A stretch of 32,173 nucleotides of DNA from a virus: positions 1 to 32,173 of IMG/VR virus record IMGVR_UViG_3300031565_000214; one strand, given 5' to 3'. Shown here piece after piece: positions 8,086-14,635 of this stretch. Numbering within the stretch: the stretch's first letter is position 1; the number at the start of each line of letters is the position of its first letter. Under the pieces are notes generated by a model. It did not search any database. It was not told where the DNA came from and saw only the letters and a program-made list of their open reading frames with translations. The position numbers were made by a program, and so were the translations under genes.

Positions 8086-8487
8086 ATGAGCGGTTTAGAT
8101 AAAATAACATCTTTTAATGATATCGAGAACCTTGTTACAACCGATCCTGTGGAAGTCAGCCCGCATCATAGCACAAAATCACGCACAAAAGAGCATAACG
8201 AGAAGATTAGCGAGTCTTGCAAAAAGTTTTACAAGACAGACGAAGGTAAGGAAGTGCTTGAGAAACGTTCAAAGCGTATGCGTGACTTTTACGACACACG
8301 ACACGGACAAGCAATACGTAAAAAGTTAAGTGCTAAATGCGGAAGGCCTAAACCAAAGGCAATCGCAAAGGCTGTTAGGAAGCATATTGCTAATGAATAC
8401 AGCAATGGAAAAAAGATAAGCGAATTAGCAAAACACTATGAAGTGTCTCGCGCATCTATCTATCGTTATATAAAGGAATTTTGTTAG
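8086..8487 (+). CDS. HTH DNA-binding protein resembling the DNA-binding part of a homing endonuclease
   Basis: The only convincing plus-strand gene. A start at 8086 (MSGLDKITSF, 133 residues; GGA a few bases before) is preferred because TATAAATA sits 42 bases upstream; an ATG at 8032 would add 18 residues. Residues about 30-60 (TKEHNEKISESCKKFYKTDEG) resemble the NUMOD3-type DNA-binding repeat of phage homing endonucleases. The C-terminus (KISELAKHYEVSRASIYRYI) is a helix-turn-helix of the resolvase/Hin type. No GIY-YIG, HNH or LAGLIDADG catalytic motif is visible, so it may be a degraded endonuclease or a regulator. It ends overlapping the convergent gene by four bases. Confidence 0.75.
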   Translation: MSGLDKITSFNDIENLVTTDPVEVSPHHSTKSRTKEHNEKISESCKKFYKTDEGKEVLEKRSKRMRDFYDTRHGQAIRKKLSAKCGRPKPKAIAKAVRKHIANEYSNGKKISELAKHYEVSRASIYRYIKEFC

Positions 8488-9293
8488 TAGATATCGTCTG
8501 CTATATCAGCAATAAGGCCGCGGACGCCGCCGATGACATCCTTCTCAAGTCCTTTGTCTTCGATCTTTGAGCGTAATGTATTTTCTAAGTCATCACCGAA
8601 CTTATCTAATCGTTGCTTAATACGGGCAATATCTTCGTCTGATATAGTGCTTGTGTCTGTTGTACTTGCTTCGGTATCGTCTTTTTCGATTTTTGTTGCA
8701 AGTGCTTTAGGCTTCTCTTTGTGAACAGTGCCGATAATCTGCATAATTAGTTTGTTCACTTCTTTAGGGTTGAACGTAACTTCTTGCTCTTCGCCAGCTT
8801 CTGTTAGCATTGCTGCTAGGCGCGCTTCTAGCGATTCAGTATTGATGTTGACCTGTCCGTACCCCGGTACATTTTGCGAAGGACCTTTCTTTTTGTTCTT
8901 AGCTAACTGCGCATTAGCTTGATCCGTATAGTCTGTACCTGCTTTTGGTTCATCTTCCGATGGTTGCTCAACTTGCTTAGGTGCCTTCTTTTCTGCTGCG
9001 GCTTTGATAACTCGCTCAGCAGTCTTAGCATAGCCCTCTTCTTGAAAGAAATCCATAAGATTTGCAACGGTAAGTGCTTTAGGATTGACACCCGACGCCT
9101 TTGCTTTACCGAGCCACGTATTAAATGCACCTGCAACCTCATTAGCTGCCTGTTGCGTAATTTCCTCACCGGCGGCTCGGTCACGAGCAGCCTTATTGAA
9201 CGGCGTGTGCTTCTTTAGTTTGGTGCCCATGCGAGCAAGAATGCCTGCAGGTTGGGCTTCGGCTAGGTTTTCGTCGATATCAGTAAGTTTCAT
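8484..9293 (-). CDS. Probable virion protein with capsid-targeting-like N-terminus (269 aa)
   Basis: Not recognised by family. It begins MKLTDIDENLAEAQPAG, fitting the short tag with an L-x-E cleavage site (LAE at 10-12) shared with other genes here. Residues 35-95 and 150-269 appear helical and charged; residues 100-145 look like a disordered Lys/Glu/Pro linker. A late promoter octamer ends only five bases before the ATG at 9293, so the transcript would be nearly leaderless if that promoter is used. It lies just upstream of the sheath gene, which favours a head or tail assembly role. The stop overlaps the end of the plus-strand gene by four bases. Confidence 0.7.
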   Translation of the reverse strand: MKLTDIDENLAEAQPAGILARMGTKLKKHTPFNKAARDRAAGEEITQQAANEVAGAFNTWLGKAKASGVNPKALTVANLMDFFQEEGYAKTAERVIKAAAEKKAPKQVEQPSEDEPKAGTDYTDQANAQLAKNKKKGPSQNVPGYGQVNINTESLEARLAAMLTEAGEEQEVTFNPKEVNKLIMQIIGTVHKEKPKALATKIEKDDTEASTTDTSTISDEDIARIKQRLDKFGDDLENTLRSKIEDKGLEKDVIGGVRGLIADIADDIY

Positions 9294-9296
9294 ACT

Positions 9297-9306
9297 GTTA
9301 TTTATC
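9297..9306 (-). promoter_or_regulatory. T4-type late promoter motif (GATAAATAAC), immediately before an ATG
   Basis: The octamer GATAAATA occupies 9306 to 9299 and the ATG starts at 9293, leaving five bases. Transcription from such an element would begin at or next to the start codon. Confidence 0.55.
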
Positions 9307-9313
9307 TAGGAAA

Positions 9314-9940
9314 CTAAAATTGATACTTGTTATTCAGTAGTCCTACCATGCTGTATAGCTGTTCTAACGTGCCATCGTTGTGAATTAGCTCGTCGGGAGT
9401 TTCATTTGCCCATGCCCACTCACTTGCATGTATATTATAGTGGTCGTTCATTGCAACAATGCCGGGTTCGTGTCCTGCTGCTGCCTCTTTTGCTATAGGC
9501 CACCACTCAGGTTCTTCGCCGCGGTCCACTTGTATAATGTGTCCACCTAGACTGCGTATGATTTGCACTTCATTAGGAAAACGTGCATCGCTGATCACTA
9601 CATTCTCGCCTTCTTTATAGCGGCGCATTGCGCTGAGGACCCAAATGTCTGTGTGGAAATTATTGCGAAATACATCCGTACCGATCAACTGAAGTGCTAG
9701 GCGAGGAGTGAAGTTAGGCATGCCAAGCTGTTCTGCCCACCACTCATCTACTTCTTCGCGGAATGCACGACTCTCGACAGATCCGCCAGATAGCAATTCC
9801 CTGTCCCAACCAAATATTTGTGCTGTAATGTCTTTTAGTGTAGATGCAAAGCTGTCTTGCCTGAAGCCGTATGTCTCAACGAGTTCTCTCGCAACGGTAT
9901 CTTTACCAGAATTGATGCGTCCGAGTATTCCTATAAGCAT
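9314..9940 (-). CDS. gp1: Deoxynucleoside monophosphate kinase, T4 gp1-like
   Basis: Phosphorylates dNMPs to dNDPs using ATP, feeding phage DNA synthesis. The P-loop is clear near the N-terminus (GRINSGKDT, residues 7-15). Downstream, LQLIGTDVFRNNFHTDIWV (about 95-113) corresponds to the T4 gp1 segment LMQALGTDLIVNNFDRMYWV, and VVISDARFPNEVQIIRSLGG to its Walker-B-like region (PDTRQDHEMDAARAMG). The length is 208 residues versus 241 in T4. A near-perfect sigma70 promoter lies about 30 bases upstream, inside the end of the preceding gene, so this is an early-type gene within otherwise late surroundings. Confidence 0.82.
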   Translation of the reverse strand: MLIGILGRINSGKDTVARELVETYGFRQDSFASTLKDITAQIFGWDRELLSGGSVESRAFREEVDEWWAEQLGMPNFTPRLALQLIGTDVFRNNFHTDIWVLSAMRRYKEGENVVISDARFPNEVQIIRSLGGHIIQVDRGEEPEWWPIAKEAAAGHEPGIVAMNDHYNIHASEWAWANETPDELIHNDGTLEQLYSMVGLLNNKYQF

Positions 9941-9970
9941 GAAGAGAGTGTCCTAATAATTGTTTACGCA

Positions 9971-9999
9971 ATTATAGCAGGAATTTATGAAATTGTCAA
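9971..9999 (-). promoter_or_regulatory. Sigma70 promoter (TTGACA-17-TATAAT) for dNMP kinase
   Basis: Minus strand: TTGACA at 9999-9994, 17 bases, TATAAT at 9976-9971. Both boxes are perfect. The -35 box overlaps the last codons of the upstream nucleotidyltransferase gene. Confidence 0.88.
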
Positions 10000-11024
10000 G
10001 CGTAAACGAGTTCTTTAATTTGCGACATTGCGTCGTCAATTTGTTTGCGGATCTGTTCCACCTTTTCTTTCGCTTCAGGTGTTTGTGCTTTGTCGAATTT
10101 CTTAGCTGTCTTTGCTGCTTCTGTTTTAGCAGTCATATCTGCCATAAAGCGTTCAATGTATTCGTTATAGGAATTTATACCTTTTAGATTATACTTGCCA
10201 AACATGTCGTTTAGCTCAAAGCTTCTTCCTAATCCTCGCACGACAGAAATAAGTCGCGACATTTTAAGATTCTTTTTGTCAATGCCCGGATTCTGTTTTA
10301 GCTCTTTAGCAATCTGCATAGCGCCAGATGCGGTATATGGATATACACGATCAAACAATTCACGCAAAATGTCTATGCCGAAATTTTCTTGGTCCAATGA
10401 TAGCGTATCTACAGAATCTACCTTGCGACTGCGAGCAAAATTAACAGGCTCGCCGCCTTTTATCTTCATCTGTGCGCCGCTACTCTGTATGCTCATCTCT
10501 AATACGTTGCCTAGGCTGCTGTAAATGCTGCCGTATACAAGGCCTTTAATGCCACGCTCTGGCGTTGAGCGATAACGTGCCCAATCTGCCTCGGGTTCCG
10601 ATGCCCATAGCATATCAACTTGCACGAAGACGTCTTTGTTTAGTTTGAAAATCGGATGCCCTGCGAGGCTCTTGCCTTCGTAGTGAATATATGCAGGCTT
10701 AGTAGTTGCTACAAACTCGTCCATATGCTTGTTATACATGTTTGCGAGCTGGCTCGTAGTCGTGCCTTCCTGTGCAGGGGCAATCATTTGTAGATCGATA
10801 TCGCCATACACCTTGTCTTCGGTGTCTACTTTATAATACGCAGACGATCCAGTAGGGTGGCCCATCTTGACAGGATTGACACCTTGCGTTTTTAGGTATT
10901 TGTTGAAGTCGTTTGTGAATTGCTTAACGTGCTCAAGCACCGCCTTAACGGTTGATGGCGTAATCTTAGTGCTTTGCGTAGCTGTAGATTGCCAGCCGCC
11001 TTCATACAATTCACAGGCGCGCAT
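9996..11024 (-). CDS. Pol-beta-fold nucleotidyltransferase-like protein with capsid-targeting-like tag
   Basis: Residues 59-61 (GSS) and 74-78 (GDIDL), then D137 in VFVQVDMLW, form the pattern G-S...DxD...D of the polymerase-beta nucleotidyltransferase superfamily, which transfers NMP to a protein, RNA or small molecule using two metals held by the three Asp. The target is unknown. The N-terminus MRACELYE fits the short [LI]-x-E tag found on neighbouring genes and on T4 Alt, suggesting packaging in the head. Residues 200-342 are helical and Lys-rich at the end. The ATG at 11024 overlaps the upstream stop as TAATG. It is 342 residues long, with no obvious missing key residue. Confidence 0.68.
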   Translation of the reverse strand: MRACELYEGGWQSTATQSTKITPSTVKAVLEHVKQFTNDFNKYLKTQGVNPVKMGHPTGSSAYYKVDTEDKVYGDIDLQMIAPAQEGTTTSQLANMYNKHMDEFVATTKPAYIHYEGKSLAGHPIFKLNKDVFVQVDMLWASEPEADWARYRSTPERGIKGLVYGSIYSSLGNVLEMSIQSSGAQMKIKGGEPVNFARSRKVDSVDTLSLDQENFGIDILRELFDRVYPYTASGAMQIAKELKQNPGIDKKNLKMSRLISVVRGLGRSFELNDMFGKYNLKGINSYNEYIERFMADMTAKTEAAKTAKKFDKAQTPEAKEKVEQIRKQIDDAMSQIKELVYA

Positions 11025-11485
11025 TACTCGTCTCCGAAATCAGGAACCTTAAATGTGCCTGTCACATCAACAAGGCCTTGCTCACACCGTTCGCAACCAT
11101 CACCGAAACACTTAGGACATACTTCGTACTCGCCTGTTGGAATGTCATCGTCGTGCGAGAAAGTTTCTTCCTCAACTGGTGATAAGTGATATGGCGGGAA
11201 TTTTAGATCACGTGCAATTTCGTCTGCTTCTTCGGGAGATATTTCGCCTTGATCATGCATGAAGTCTTCGAGGTCGTCTGCGCTATAGCTATCTTGCGCG
11301 TCTCCCATCAGCTCATCAATGCGACGTAAAATATTGAGACGTCGTGCTTCTGCGTTTCGGTCATCCATAACAAACGCAATCATGTCATCCATCCGATCTT
11401 CGCCAGATTGTAACAGGGTTACAAACTCTGCTTCTCTTGCTACTGCTGGATGTCCTACGACATCGCCCATTTCACTAATCTTCAT
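11024..11485 (-). CDS. Acidic protein with C-terminal zinc-binding Cys4 motif
   Basis: The 153-residue product is acidic and helical for its first ~115 residues. Near the C-terminus it carries CPKCFGDGCERCEQG, a CxxC-x5-CxxC arrangement like half of a DnaJ zinc domain, likely binding one zinc. The N-terminus MKISEMGDVVG could be a short variant of the targeting tag (ISE at 3-5), though this is the weakest member of the set. Its start overlaps the end of the upstream small basic gene by eleven bases, and its stop overlaps the nucleotidyltransferase start, so the two are probably made together and may act together. Function unknown. Confidence 0.7.
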   Translation of the reverse strand: MKISEMGDVVGHPAVAREAEFVTLLQSGEDRMDDMIAFVMDDRNAEARRLNILRRIDELMGDAQDSYSADDLEDFMHDQGEISPEEADEIARDLKFPPYHLSPVEEETFSHDDDIPTGEYEVCPKCFGDGCERCEQGLVDVTGTFKVPDFGDE

Positions 11486-11714
11486 TCTCTACCGTAAGCT
11501 CCTTAATTTCTACTCCGCGCATGTGAAGAACTTGCTGAATCTTTTGCCTGTCCTTTGTCTTGCCTGGAGCGAAAAACTTCTTTAGCAACTCGTCACTTGA
11601 AAGTGATAGTGCTGATGTAGAGCTTTTACGGCCGCAGATTTTAAACTTAAAGCGAGCAGGATCAGACTTTGCTGAAGATCCGCCCCTCTTTTTTGTGTTT
11701 CTGGTCTTTGGCAT
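11475..11714 (-). CDS. Small basic hypothetical protein (79 aa)
   Basis: Not recognised. The N-terminal 30 residues are strongly basic (MPKTRNTKKRGGSSAK), suggesting nucleic-acid contact; the C-terminal half is helical (SSDELLKKFFAPGKTKDRQK). It is the first gene behind a perfect sigma70 promoter and begins an operon with the zinc-motif protein and the nucleotidyltransferase. The stop overlaps the next start by eleven bases. The product is short, but the frame is well supported by promoter, position and coupling. Confidence 0.65.
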   Translation of the reverse strand: MPKTRNTKKRGGSSAKSDPARFKFKICGRKSSTSALSLSSDELLKKFFAPGKTKDRQKIQQVLHMRGVEIKELTVENED

Positions 11715-11737
11715 TTCAGTATTCCTTGTAAAACTCT

Positions 11738-11766
11738 ATTATATAATCGTGTTACTCAAATGTCAA
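11738..11766 (-). promoter_or_regulatory. Sigma70 promoter (TTGACA-17-TATAAT)
   Basis: Minus strand: TTGACA at 11766-11761, 17 bases, TATAAT at 11743-11738. It precedes the 79-residue basic protein and the nucleotidyltransferase operon. The -35 box overlaps the last codons of the upstream gene. Confidence 0.88.
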
Positions 11767-12206
11767 GCATAATCTACTGGCTTGAAATTTGGATGCATAT
11801 TAGTAATTGTCTCTTTATCAAAATCGTCCATCTTAGACATGGAACGAATATTGGAACCGTGGTAGTCTAAGACATATCCTGATTTACCTTGCTTGCCGTA
11901 TACGTTCTTATCTTCAAAATTTCCACTATCGTAATCAGTGTCAAGCTTGTCAGCAATCTTTTGTGCTTGCGCAAACGTAGGCACGTTGATAGCTACAATG
12001 CGTCCGCCGTCGCCCTTAGGCTTATAGCGTCCTTGTCCATCTTCTGGATCGCCGTCACCATACCATTCCCATGATTGAGCGTTCCACTCTACGTAGTAGG
12101 GCGCGTCTTTCATATCTTGCTCTTTTTCGCTGCGCTCGCTATTGTAGTCTGCTAGTTCGGAGTCGTCGCGACGTAACGCAACTTCTGTAATCTCAAATAA
12201 TCTCAT
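11763..12206 (-). CDS. Hypothetical protein with Alt-like N-terminal tag (147 aa)
   Basis: It begins MRLFEITE, very close to the T4 Alt start MELITE, which the prohead protease removes after ITE. After a charged ~30-residue stretch, residues 35-115 have an alternating Tyr/Trp/Asp pattern (YYVEWNAQSWEWYGDGD, GGRIVAINVPTFAQAQKIAD) suggestive of a small alpha/beta domain. Function unknown. The ATG overlaps the upstream stop as ATGA. Together with the gp13-like gene and two small proteins it forms one coupled operon behind a late promoter, consistent with incorporation into the virion. Confidence 0.7.
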   Translation of the reverse strand: MRLFEITEVALRRDDSELADYNSERSEKEQDMKDAPYYVEWNAQSWEWYGDGDPEDGQGRYKPKGDGGRIVAINVPTFAQAQKIADKLDTDYDSGNFEDKNVYGKQGKSGYVLDYHGSNIRSMSKMDDFDKETITNMHPNFKPVDYA

Positions 12207-12514
12207 GGTCGTGTTTTAACAACTCCTTCAAATTCGTCTTCACTCACATACCAAAATGGACGCGCATCACTCATGTCGTGTCCATTATTTTCTAGTAAGT
12301 TGAGTTGGTCTTCTGTTAGGTAATACATTTTACCAAAATCTTCTGAATGTATAGTTACATGGCTAAGCAGGCGTAACCCGTTTGTCATGTTGCTATCATC
12401 CCAGCCATCGTTTCTCATCATCCTTACAACAATAAGAATCAATAGTGAAATAAATCCTGTAATAAACAAGCCTAAGCCTAAAAGGACCAATCCCGAAATA
12501 GTTAGTGCTTCCAT
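12203..12514 (-). CDS. Small membrane protein (103 aa)
   Basis: One long hydrophobic segment spans about residues 5-30 (ISGLVLLGLGLFITGFISLL), followed by basic RMMRN, then a ~70-residue soluble domain, probably facing the cytoplasm by the positive-inside rule. No lipobox or known enzyme motif. It is coupled on both sides by TAATG and ATGA overlaps within the gp13 operon. It could be a membrane-associated assembly or lysis-timing factor, but nothing in the sequence decides this. Confidence 0.68.
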   Translation of the reverse strand: MEALTISGLVLLGLGLFITGFISLLILIVVRMMRNDGWDDSNMTNGLRLLSHVTIHSEDFGKMYYLTEDQLNLLENNGHDMSDARPFWYVSEDEFEGVVKTRP

Positions 12515-12795
12515 TACTTCTTCCTTTGATCTTTACTAAACATGCTCATTGCTTTATCGGTATCTTTCTCGCCGTTCGGCAATTCTAATACGTCGATAAA
12601 ATCATCTACAAGTTCTACGCCGTACATATCTCGAACCTTTTTACGTGCTGCCTCGGAATCAAAGCCGTCAATAGCACCCTTATCTGCTCCATCGAAAGCA
12701 GCCGAGGCTTGCTTTGCTGTACGCGCAATTGTAGCCTTATCATTACCGACTTTAGTGGCATTCTTTCGTTCTATAATGATATCTCTAATCTTCAT
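12514..12795 (-). CDS. Small protein with capsid-targeting-like tag (93 aa)
   Basis: It begins MKIRDIIIE, then a basic segment RKNATKVGNDKATIARTAK. The tag has the K2, the hydrophobic run and the I-x-E site shared with T4 internal proteins; cleavage after residue 9 would leave a small, Lys-rich protein of about 84 residues, typical of T4 internal proteins in size and charge. Start and stop are both coupled by TAATG overlaps inside the gp13 operon. Function unknown; an injected or scaffold-associated role is inference. Confidence 0.7.
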   Translation of the reverse strand: MKIRDIIIERKNATKVGNDKATIARTAKQASAAFDGADKGAIDGFDSEAARKKVRDMYGVELVDDFIDVLELPNGEKDTDKAMSMFSKDQRKK

Positions 12796-13547
12796 TAGCC
12801 AATCCTAAACGGCATGCCGTCTCTGCTTGTTACAAAATTCTGTACTTCAGCTTCTAATCGTTCCATCTCTGCCGCAGCGTCTGCTTTTAGCTGATCGCCG
12901 TTTAGCTGAACTGCTCCGCCAGGACCAACAAGACCGCCAGGAAACTTGCTACGTGCTTCGCCTAAGATTTGCTTTGCTTTTGCAAGAGAATAATCACGCA
13001 CCCAAGGGCCTGTGTAATCATCTGTAATAATAATGTCTTCGGGCTTTCTCATCCAGCATTTTACAAGGACGTCTTCCGCTGCCGTTGGGCGACGAATGAT
13101 TTTAAGCTTGTGAGTGGATGGCTCCCAAATAAAGTTAATCTCCGAACCAAATACGCGACCGAGTGTCTCTTGATACTGCGCAAAGAAATCCCACGTAGCA
13201 AGTCCGCCTGTGCGGCCTGCTTGCAGTAGGTAAATGTTGGAGAATGCTGCCTCGAACGGATCGAAGTTAGTACCGCCTGTGCTGTTAGCACCAACGCCGC
13301 GACGGTATAGGCGTTCTACTTCCTGTACCTCTTCGGGCATCGTGTACTCGTCAACAAACGGCTCAAGGCTGAAAAAGATGTGGGACTCTTCGACACCGCC
13401 CGTTGTGCGCTGGCGTATGCGCTCGATAGCAAGATCGATCGCTGTATCGTAATCCTCGGGATCAAGCTCAACCTCAACCATGTTGCTTCCGAGCAAGACT
13501 CGGATTTGGCGGGTTAACTTTGTACGTGGTGTTTCTGTAGCTGACAT
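12795..13547 (-). CDS. gp13: Neck / head-completion protein, gp13-like
   Basis: In T4, gp13 with gp14 closes the filled head and makes the tail-joining site. The 250-residue product (T4 gp13 is 309) has the arrangement of gp13-like neck proteins from marine T4-like phages: an N-terminal segment with the helix DYDTAIDLAIERIRQ, a beta-rich middle (FIWEPSTHKLKIIRRP, then the Cys-Trp strand VLVKCWMRKPEDI), and the signature WVRDYSLAKAKQILGEARSK followed by Gly-rich GPGGAVQLNGDQLKADA. Assignment to gp13 rather than another neck or baseplate protein is probable, not certain. It is the first gene of a late operon with GAGG before the ATG. Confidence 0.65.
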   Translation of the reverse strand: MSATETPRTKLTRQIRVLLGSNMVEVELDPEDYDTAIDLAIERIRQRTTGGVEESHIFFSLEPFVDEYTMPEEVQEVERLYRRGVGANSTGGTNFDPFEAAFSNIYLLQAGRTGGLATWDFFAQYQETLGRVFGSEINFIWEPSTHKLKIIRRPTAAEDVLVKCWMRKPEDIIITDDYTGPWVRDYSLAKAKQILGEARSKFPGGLVGPGGAVQLNGDQLKADAAAEMERLEAEVQNFVTSRDGMPFRIG

Positions 13548-13556
13548 TCAAATACC

Positions 13557-13571
13557 TCTATGTGATATAGA
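13557..13571 (-). promoter_or_regulatory. Hairpin at the predicted 5' end of the gp13 mRNA
   Basis: The minus strand reads TCTAT-ATCAC-ATAGA and is followed directly by GG, completing the GAGG ribosome-binding site. The stem starts one base after the late promoter octamer and partly covers the ribosome-binding site. Confidence 0.5.
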
Positions 13572-13580
13572 GTATTTATC
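13571..13580 (-). promoter_or_regulatory. T4-type late promoter motif (GATAAATACT) for the gp13 operon
   Basis: Minus-strand GATAAATACT lies 24 bases upstream of the ATG at 13547. Confidence 0.72.
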
Positions 13581-13592
13581 AGCCTTTAGCTA

Positions 13593-14117
13593 TTAGTGGT
13601 GCTCTCTTTTTGGGTGATCGCGGTCTCTGCGGTCATCACGCCTATCATTGCGCCTATTATTGCCCCTATCATCGTCTCGTCGGTCGCGCCTGTCATGATT
13701 TCTGTTGCGATCATTGCGCGTATGACGCGGTGGCGTATGACGCGGTGGCGTATGACGCGGTGGCGTATGACGCGGTGGAGTGCGAACTACAACAGGCGGA
13801 GTGTGGTGATTACGTGGTCGATAGTTATGCTCACAGTATGAAGTATGAACGTGCTGATGTACAACTACTGGACGAGTAAAGTGCCTATGGTGGCGATAGT
13901 TGCGCGGGGCGTGATAATAGCGATGTCCGTGCGTACCATATACACGATAGCCATTGTAATAACTGTCGCTGTAGTAACCGAGCGTGTAGCTAATGTATCC
14001 TGCTGTATGGATCGACGGACCATAATTATATCCGTGATGGTAGTCTACGGCTGTAAACTCCATTGTCTCACAACCTGATAAAGTAAATAGTGCCATTAAT
14101 ACAAATAAAATACGCAT
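13593..14117 (-). CDS. His/Tyr-rich lipoprotein with TPPRH repeats
   Basis: The signal sequence MRILFVLMALFTLSGC carries a lipobox with the lipidated Cys at 16, predicting export and anchoring in the host envelope. The mature part is Tyr/His-rich (about 20-100), then has four TPPRH repeats coded by four identical 15-base units, then an Arg/Asp-rich tail. Asp-free retention signals cannot be judged. AAGGAGAAC precedes the ATG at 14117. Phage lipoproteins of this kind often block receptors or superinfection (for example T5 Llp), so that is a candidate role; histidine clusters may also bind metal. No homologue is recognised. Confidence 0.72.
   Translation of the reverse strand: MRILFVLMALFTLSGCETMEFTAVDYHHGYNYGPSIHTAGYISYTLGYYSDSYYNGYRVYGTHGHRYYHAPRNYRHHRHFTRPVVVHQHVHTSYCEHNYRPRNHHTPPVVVRTPPRHTPPRHTPPRHTPPRHTRNDRNRNHDRRDRRDDDRGNNRRNDRRDDRRDRDHPKREHH
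13718..13777 (+). repeat. Four tandem copies of a 15-base unit
   Basis: GCGTATGACGCGGTG occurs four times in direct succession with no mismatch, inside the lipoprotein gene. It encodes the TPPRH repeats. The lack of silent differences suggests recent expansion or slippage. Confidence 0.92.
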
Positions 14118-14137
14118 AATGTTCTCCTTGCTGTATT

Positions 14138-14147
14138 AGTATTTAGT
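14138..14147 (-). promoter_or_regulatory. Late-promoter-like motif (ACTAAATACT)
   Basis: Minus-strand ACTAAATACT lies 21 bases before the His-rich lipoprotein start. It differs from the stronger copies at the first two positions, so confidence is low. Confidence 0.35.
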
Positions 14148-14192
14148 ATTATAGTAGCATATTAAACCTTAACGTAAGCTGAACAAAATGGA

Positions 14193-14429
14193 CTACGGTA
14201 CAGAATTATGTTCACAATTTATAGAATGTTGGTGCGGGAATGGGGCCTTGCCAAACTTGCCAGTTACCATAAAGCCGACGTAATCATAATCGTCGTTATA
14301 TCCAAACGATTGTTTGGAGTTAGGTGTTTCGTGCAATTGCACATTGTACTTCTTTTCGCGGATAATTTCTCCGAGCGATTCACAGCCGCACAATAAAGTA
14401 AAAAGCATAAGGGCAAAGAGCATTTTCAT
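14193..14429 (-). CDS. Small lipoprotein (78 aa)
   Basis: It begins MKMLFALMLFTLLCGC with a lipobox and lipidated Cys at 16, then a short mature domain of about 60 residues (ESLGEIIREKKYNVQLHE onward) containing HQHSINCEH near the end. The ATG at 14429 is preferred to an in-frame GTG nine bases upstream because AGAGGTG sits six bases before the ATG. The lipidated Cys is followed by Glu, not Asp, which in enterobacteria would favour the outer membrane. It lies next to a second lipoprotein gene; the pair may act together in the envelope. Function unknown. Confidence 0.68.
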   Translation of the reverse strand: MKMLFALMLFTLLCGCESLGEIIREKKYNVQLHETPNSKQSFGYNDDYDYVGFMVTGKFGKAPFPHQHSINCEHNSVP

Positions 14430-14452
14430 AGTAGTCACCTCTTATAAACTAT

Positions 14453-14635
14453 TTAGTCCTGATCCTGCCATTTATTGATAGAAAAATTCTTAATTAGCTT
14501 CTTATCAACACGCCCACGCTCTTCAAATTCAATCCAACCGCTCCCTGTATCTAAAAACTTGTCTACAAAAACGGTACCGTCTTTCATCTTAATACGGACG
14601 CGCTTGCCTTTGTATGTAGATGAATGCGTACTCAT
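14453..14635 (-). CDS. Small basic beta-rich protein (60 aa)
   Basis: Not recognised. The sequence alternates charged and hydrophobic residues (GKRVRIKMKDGTVFVDKFLD, GSGWIEFEERGRVDKKLIKN), as expected for a small five-stranded SH3/Sm-like barrel. Such folds often bind RNA or protein, but that is inference. The ATG at 14635 overlaps the upstream stop as TAATG, so it is coupled to the preceding gene. Confidence 0.6.
   Translation of the reverse strand: MSTHSSTYKGKRVRIKMKDGTVFVDKFLDTGSGWIEFEERGRVDKKLIKNFSINKWQDQD

Noticed and set aside
8086-8487. Active homing endonuclease
   Set aside because: Only DNA-binding-type segments are visible; no GIY-YIG, HNH or LAGLIDADG catalytic residues were found.
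13718-13777. CRISPR-like repeat
   Set aside because: The 15-base units are contiguous without spacers and encode protein repeats.
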